Below the pieces are notes generated by a model that was given only the letters and a program-made list of their open reading frames with translations, made no database searches and was not told the DNA's origin. Positions 59,755-64,000 of a stretch of DNA of 64,000 nt are shown piece after piece (position 1 is the stretch's first letter; every line of letters starts with the position of its first letter). Origin of the DNA: Bradyrhizobium glycinis (GTDB lineage: Bacteria > Pseudomonadota > Alphaproteobacteria > Rhizobiales > Xanthobacteraceae); NCBI RefSeq assembly GCF_016031655.1, contig NZ_JACCHQ010000002.1:434001-498000 (forward strand), read 5' to 3'. Position numbers and translations under genes: made by a program.

Positions 59755-60717
59755 TCAGGACACATCCGGTCCGAAGGCCGCAGCGATCCGGCCGCCGACG
59801 ATGCCGCGACCGACCTCGCCCACGGCACGCGTGGTGCGGCGGGCAGCCTCGCCCTCGACCACCCGCCAAGCGGTCCGGTCGGTGAGCAGCGCCGTCAGGA
59901 CGGCGTGGTTGAGCTTGTGGCCGCCACGCACCGAGTGGTAGGCGCCAAGCAGCGGCAGGCCGGCCAGCGAGAGGTCTCCGATCACGTCCAGCACCTTGTG
60001 GCGGGCGCATTCATCGGAGTAGCGCAGGCCTTCGGTGTTAAGCAGCCGCTCGTCGTCGAACACGACGGTGTTGTCGAAGGAGGCGCCGAGGGCATAGCCC
60101 GCGCTCCAGAGCCGCGCGACGTCGCACATCAGGCCAAAGGTTCGGGCCCGGCCGACTTCGCGGCGGAAACCTTCAGGGTTGAGGTCGAACGCGTAAGCCT
60201 GCTGGCCGATGACGGGATTGGTGAAATCGATCTCGACCTCGACGCGGAACCCATTGGCGTGGGGCCTGATCTCGCCGACGGAATCGCCGATCTTGACCGA
60301 GATCGGCTTCAAAACCTGAATGAAGCGGCGCTGCGCCGGCTGGGTGACGATCCCGGCCTGGTCGATCGCCGCGATGAAGGCCGCGGCGCTGCCGTCCATG
60401 ATCGGAACTTCCGGACCGTCGATCTCGATGGTGGCGTTGTCGACGCCCATGCCCCGTAGTGCAGCAAGCACATGCTCGGCGGTGGACACCAGCGGACCGT
60501 CGCGGTCGCCGAGCACGGTGGCAAAGTCAGTCGCAATCACCTGCTCGGCGGTGGCCTGAACTTCGCGGTCACTTCCCTCGAGTCCGGTCCGGACAAAAAT
60601 AAAACCCGCGTCGACAGGCGCAGGCCCAAGCGTGAGAGTGACGGGAAGACCGGAATGAACGCCCACGCCTGCCACAGAGGCTTGCGCACGAAGCGTTGTT
60701 TGCCGGCTAAACTTCAT
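59755..60717 (-). CDS. lpxC: UDP-3-O-acyl-N-acetylglucosamine deacetylase
   Basis: A 320-residue zinc enzyme that commits to lipid A synthesis by deacetylating the UDP sugar. Zinc and catalytic residues are seen: STAEHVLAAL, SDECARHKVLDVIGDLSL and GGHKLNHAVLTALLT. The start at 60715-60717 (MKFSRQTTLRAQ) is used; a GTG start five codons upstream is possible. It lies downstream of ftsZ, a common order in alphaproteobacteria, with a terminator between them. Confidence 0.96.
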   Translation of the reverse strand: MKFSRQTTLRAQASVAGVGVHSGLPVTLTLGPAPVDAGFIFVRTGLEGSDREVQATAEQVIATDFATVLGDRDGPLVSTAEHVLAALRGMGVDNATIEIDGPEVPIMDGSAAAFIAAIDQAGIVTQPAQRRFIQVLKPISVKIGDSVGEIRPHANGFRVEVEIDFTNPVIGQQAYAFDLNPEGFRREVGRARTFGLMCDVARLWSAGYALGASFDNTVVFDDERLLNTEGLRYSDECARHKVLDVIGDLSLAGLPLLGAYHSVRGGHKLNHAVLTALLTDRTAWRVVEGEAARRTTRAVGEVGRGIVGGRIAAAFGPDVS

Positions 60718-61080
60718 TAGGAACCGCCCCACTACGACCCACTGTGACTTATACGAGACCCACCTGGCCGGCCCGAGCCGACGCTTCCGAATCTCCGTAT
60801 CCCCAAGTCACGGCAGACCATAGTTGCAGCCTCAAACAGCGCCAACTCACGGTTTTTTACCGATTGTTACCCCAAACCTGCCGTATTCGCGCCAAGGCTT
60901 AACCAAATTGCGCCGGGGTTCGGGGCCGTTATCGGCAGTTTTACTGAACCACCGAATACGTAATTAATGATTTAAAATCAGTTGTTTGGCCGCACAATCC
61001 GGACATGCCCGAGGCAAAAGGAAAGGTCCCGGCGAGCTTCTCGCCGGGACCTTTTTTCGTCTGCCTTATTGTAACAATCC
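60718..61080. other. ftsZ-lpxC intergenic region
   Basis: About 360 bases between ftsZ and lpxC, with no gene. It contains the terminator of ftsZ at its right end and, to the left, AT-rich DNA around 60960-60985 (TAATTAATGATTTAAAATC) that probably carries the lpxC promoter. No further gene or repeat is seen. Confidence 0.6.
61022..61057. terminator. Strong hairpin terminator after ftsZ
   Basis: GGTCCCGGCGAG and CTCGCCGGGACC pair over 12 bases around a three-base loop, extended by three A-T pairs. Six T residues follow on the plus strand. On the minus strand, the side that matters for ftsZ, a TTTCCTTTT tract follows. It lies 24-59 bases after the ftsZ stop codon and would separate ftsZ from lpxC. 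Confidence 0.82.
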
Positions 61081-62859
61081 TCAGGTCGCCTGCCGCCGCA
61101 GGAAGGCCGGGATATCAAGATGGTCGTCACCCTGTGGCGCCGGCGCAACAGGCGCGGGGCGGCCATGGACGTCCAGACCCTGCGGCGCGGGACGGCGGGC
61201 ATACTCCGATACCGGCTCGTTGGACGCGATCTGCTGCGCCACGGTCTTCTGCGGCCGGCGCTCGGGCATCGGCGGCATGGCGGGACCGGCGGTGCGGGCC
61301 GCGACCGGCGGCTCGCTTTCCTCGTCGCGACGGCCGAGGCCGACATTGGCGAGGCGCTGCAGCAGCGACAGGCGGGTCTTTTGCGGGGTCTCTTCCTCGG
61401 ACTCGCCGCGAGCCTGCCGAATCTCGGCTTGCGCCGGCATCGGCAGCTCCTCGATTCGCGGCATGCGCGGCGTACGGGCCGGACGCTCGGCCTGCGGCGG
61501 GATGAAGGTATCGGGCGTCATCGGCTCCTGCACCGCGACCGGGGCCATGTCGGCCTCCGGGAACAGGGTCGGCTTCTGCGCGATCGGGCGCACGGTGACA
61601 TCGCCATAGGTCTGCGGCGCGGGCGCCTGCGGCACCTCGGAAACGGCAGCGGCGATCGCCGCGAGCGCAGCGCGCTCGACGTTCGGACGCGGCGCGGCGG
61701 CAGCCGGAGCGGCGGCCGGGGTCTGGGCTTCCAGCTTCTGGGCGCGCTCGGCCAGGCGCTGGTTGTCGGCACGGAGCCGGGCGGTCAGGTCGGCGAGACG
61801 GCTCTCGGCGGCGGCCGGGGCGGCAGCCTGCTGCATCTGCGGAGCCGGGTTGGCGACGGGCGCAGACGTCGCCTGGCTGTTGCGGGCGATCGCGGCCTGC
61901 TCGATGCCGGTGGCGACCACAGAGACGCGGATCAGGCCGTCGAGCGCTTCGTCGAAGGTGGCGCCGACGATGATGTTGGCGTCCTGATCGACTTCCTCGC
62001 GGATGCGGGTCGCCGCCTCGTCGACCTCGAACAGGGTGAGGTCCTTGCCGCCCGTGATGGAGATGAGGAGGCCCTTGGCACCCTTCATCGAGCTGTCGTC
62101 GATCAGCGGGTTGGCGATCGCGGCTTCCGCGGCGGTCAGCGCGCGCTTGTCACCGGAGGCTTCGCCGGTGCCCATCATCGCCTTGCCCATCTCGCGCATG
62201 ACTGCGCGGACGTCGGCGAAGTCCAGGTTGATCAGGCCTTCCTTGACCATCAGGTCGGTGATGCAGGCGACGCCCGAATAGAGCACCTGATCGGCCATCG
62301 CGAAGGCGTCGGCGAAGGTGGTCTTCTCGTTGGCGACCCGGAACAGATTCTGGTTCGGGATGATCAGGAGCGTATCCACGACCTTGTGCAGCTCGGCGAT
62401 ACCGGCTTCGGCCGTGCGCATCCGGCGCTGGCCCTCGAAGTGGAACGGCTTGGTCACCACACCGACGGTGAGGATGCCCATGTCGCGCGCGGTCTTGGCG
62501 ATGACGGGAGCTGCACCCGTGCCGGTGCCGCCGCCCATGCCGGCGGTGACGAACACCATGTTGGCGCCCGAGAGATGGTCGCGCAGCTCGTCGATCACCT
62601 CTTCCGCCGCCGCGGCGCCGACGTTCGGCTGCGAGCCGGCGCCGAGGCCCTGCGTGACGGCCGTGCCCATCTGCACGATGCGCTGCGCCTTCGACATCGT
62701 CAGCGCTTGCGCGTCGGTGTTGGCGACCACGAAGTCGACGCCCTGCAGGCCCGCCGTGATCATGTTGTTGACGGCGTTGCCGCCGGCGCCGCCGACGCCG
62801 AACACGGTGATCCGGGGCTTCAGTTCGTGAATATCAGGAACATTGATGCTGATGGTCAT
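61081..62859 (-). CDS. ftsZ: Cell division protein FtsZ
   Basis: A 592-residue tubulin-like GTPase that forms the division ring. The GTP-binding motif [13 protein letters not shown] is intact, and the T7 loop is in [13 protein letters not shown]. After the core of about 320 residues comes a very long linker rich in Pro, Ala and Gln (about residues 330-575), then the conserved C-terminal peptide [15 protein letters not shown] that docks FtsA and other partners. The total length is unusual outside the alphaproteobacteria but normal for this group. It follows ftsA by about 90 bases. Confidence 0.98.
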   Translation of the reverse strand: MTISINVPDIHELKPRITVFGVGGAGGNAVNNMITAGLQGVDFVVANTDAQALTMSKAQRIVQMGTAVTQGLGAGSQPNVGAAAAEEVIDELRDHLSGANMVFVTAGMGGGTGTGAAPVIAKTARDMGILTVGVVTKPFHFEGQRRMRTAEAGIAELHKVVDTLLIIPNQNLFRVANEKTTFADAFAMADQVLYSGVACITDLMVKEGLINLDFADVRAVMREMGKAMMGTGEASGDKRALTAAEAAIANPLIDDSSMKGAKGLLISITGGKDLTLFEVDEAATRIREEVDQDANIIVGATFDEALDGLIRVSVVATGIEQAAIARNSQATSAPVANPAPQMQQAAAPAAAESRLADLTARLRADNQRLAERAQKLEAQTPAAAPAAAAPRPNVERAALAAIAAAVSEVPQAPAPQTYGDVTVRPIAQKPTLFPEADMAPVAVQEPMTPDTFIPPQAERPARTPRMPRIEELPMPAQAEIRQARGESEEETPQKTRLSLLQRLANVGLGRRDEESEPPVAARTAGPAMPPMPERRPQKTVAQQIASNEPVSEYARRPAPQGLDVHGRPAPVAPAPQGDDHLDIPAFLRRQAT

Positions 62860-62946
62860 GGTTGCCTCTCGATCACGCGCGCGTGGGTTCGCCCCGGCCG
62901 GTGGCCGCGGGAGTTGGTGAAAATCGAAGATTGCGGAAAGCGGTCA

Positions 62947-64000
62947 TCAGAAGCCCTCGCGTAGCCATCGTCCGACCTTTCCTAAATATCCGCCGGTCCC
63001 TGTCTTGATCTGCTGCCGCGTATGCCGCGGTTCGACATGTTCGAGGTGAACATATTGCGGGTAGACCAGAAGTCCGGCCGGCACCGCGAACGCGGCGTTC
63101 TTCGCCTCGTTGGGCAGCCGGCCGAAGCCGAGCGGACGACCGACCCGCACGGGCCGGCCGAGAATCCGGGTGCCGAGATCGACGAGGCCGGTCAGCTGCG
63201 AGGCCCCGCCCGAGAGCACGACGCGGCCGTTCGGCTCTGCGGCGAAGGGCGAATCCCTCAGCTTGTCCCGAACCATTTCGAAGACTTCCTCGGCACGGTG
63301 CTTGACGATGTTTGCGATGGTGGCGCGGGAGACGATCTGCGGCAGATCCTGCTCGTCACCGGCTGTCGGCACAGACATCAGCTCACGCGAGTCCGATCCG
63401 CCGGTGATGACGGTGCCGTATAAGGTCTTGATTCGCTCGGCATCGGCAATGGTCGCCGAGAGCCCGCGCGCAAGATCCATCGTGATGTGTTGCCCGCCGA
63501 CCGCAAAACCCGCCGCATGCACGAAGCGGCCGCCCGAATAAACGGCAATCGTGGTGGTGCCGGCGCCCATCTCGACGACAGCGGCGCCGAGGTCGGCCTC
63601 GTCGTCGGTCAGCACCGACAGGCCGGCCACATAGGGGCTGGCTGCCATGGCTTCGACATTGATGTGGCAGCGCTCCACCGCCAGCATCAGGTTCCGCGCC
63701 ACGGTGGCGTCGCAGGTGACGACGTTCATGTCGACGCCGAACTGGTGCGCGACCATGCCGCGGGGATCGCGGATGCCTTTGACGCCATCGAGCGTGTAGC
63801 CGACCGGCAGGGCGTGTAGCACGGTGCGGCCTTCGCCGGTGGCGTGGCGCATGCCGGTGGAGGTGACGCGGCTGACATCGGCCGGCGTTACGGCACCGCC
63901 ACGAATGTCGGCGGCAGCCTCGACCAGCTGGCCGGCGAGCCGGCCGCCGGAGACCGACAACAGCACGGACTCGACCCGCACCTTGGCCATCGTCTCCGCG
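62947..64000 (-). CDS. ftsA: Cell division protein FtsA (3' part)
   Basis: The C-terminal 351 or so residues of the actin-like protein that ties FtsZ to the membrane. The frame stays open at the window's right edge; ATG at 63988-63990 is an internal Met, because earlier codons (AET) are in frame and the N-terminal actin fold is missing. Seen are AAVVEMGAGTTTIAVYSGG, HITMDLARGL, RVVLSGGASQLTGL and the amphipathic C-terminal membrane helix GKVGRWLREGF. It precedes ftsZ in the division operon. Confidence 0.95.
   Translation of the reverse strand, partial: AETMAKVRVESVLLSVSGGRLAGQLVEAAADIRGGAVTPADVSRVTSTGMRHATGEGRTVLHALPVGYTLDGVKGIRDPRGMVAHQFGVDMNVVTCDATVARNLMLAVERCHINVEAMAASPYVAGLSVLTDDEADLGAAVVEMGAGTTTIAVYSGGRFVHAAGFAVGGQHITMDLARGLSATIADAERIKTLYGTVITGGSDSRELMSVPTAGDEQDLPQIVSRATIANIVKHRAEEVFEMVRDKLRDSPFAAEPNGRVVLSGGASQLTGLVDLGTRILGRPVRVGRPLGFGRLPNEAKNAAFAVPAGLLVYPQYVHLEHVEPRHTRQQIKTGTGGYLGKVGRWLREGF

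Noticed and set aside
61120..62964. 614-codon open frame antisense to ftsZ
   Set aside because: FtsZ on the other strand is certain; the frame is an artefact of codon bias.

Overview
The window is about 64 kb of high-GC alphaproteobacterial chromosome. It is most likely from Bradyrhizobium or a very close relative (Rhodopseudomonas/Nitrobacter group). The reasons are a red-type (form IC) RuBisCO operon in the order cbbF-P-T-A-L-S-X-E with divergent cbbR, the ftsA-ftsZ-lpxC-bamD-recN-ligA division/envelope block, many small Bradyrhizobium-type hypothetical families, and a dense population of intergenic palindromic repeats. I see no rRNA, CRISPR array, insertion sequence or prophage. One tRNA gene (Pro, anticodon CGG) is present.

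Layout. 1-3.4 kb: start of an exported protein (cut by the window edge), a universal stress protein with an upstream FNR/FixK-like box, a small ENVRRYR protein, and a PAS-GGDEF-EAL gene broken by three frameshifts. 3.7-13.5 kb: the complete Calvin-Benson cluster, read leftwards from cbbF to cbbE (rpe), with cbbR divergent. A strong hairpin plus U-tract lies between cbbS and cbbX. 13.5-18.4 kb: a 30-aa membrane peptide, a second ENVRRYR protein, a small membrane protein, an MFS exporter and TetR regulator with a near-perfect palindromic operator, a degenerate non-coding stretch, and a frameshifted carbamoylase. 18.6-21.4 kb: three small hypothetical proteins, a TctC-type binding protein and the tRNA. 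21.4-27.4 kb: a translationally coupled set (Sua5, D-2-hydroxyacid dehydrogenase, acetyltransferase), NudK, a GrdB-like protein and a CoA-transferase. 27.4-32.8 kb: SRAP/YedK, a Nudix protein, small hypotheticals, then an ECF sigma factor next to a DUF4142-cupredoxin operon. The sigma gene and the operon carry the same GGGAAC-N16-CATCCAA promoter. 32.9-41.2 kb: dihydroorotase, YgfZ-Tag-HD hydrolase, a protein phosphatase, the NAD regulator NadQ and a giant DUF2339 membrane protein. 41.2-48.5 kb: two tandem chemoreceptors, two small proteins, AcuI-type reductase and an MFS carrier. 48.8-52.7 kb: nadABC, the de novo NAD pathway, preceded by two copies of a palindrome that fits the NadQ encoded 10 kb upstream. 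52.9-64 kb: a SleB-type cell-wall hydrolase, ligA, recN, bamD, lpxC, ftsZ and the 3' part of ftsA.

How the genes work together. The cbb genes form a carbon-fixation operon that would be switched by CbbR. The nad genes are a biosynthetic operon with a probable local repressor. The ECF sigma, DUF4142 and cupredoxin genes look like one self-amplifying envelope or redox stress unit. The right end is the conserved division and envelope-biogenesis block. At least nine palindromic elements from several families sit between genes, mostly just after stop codons, so they probably act as transcript 3' ends or are mobile REP-like elements.
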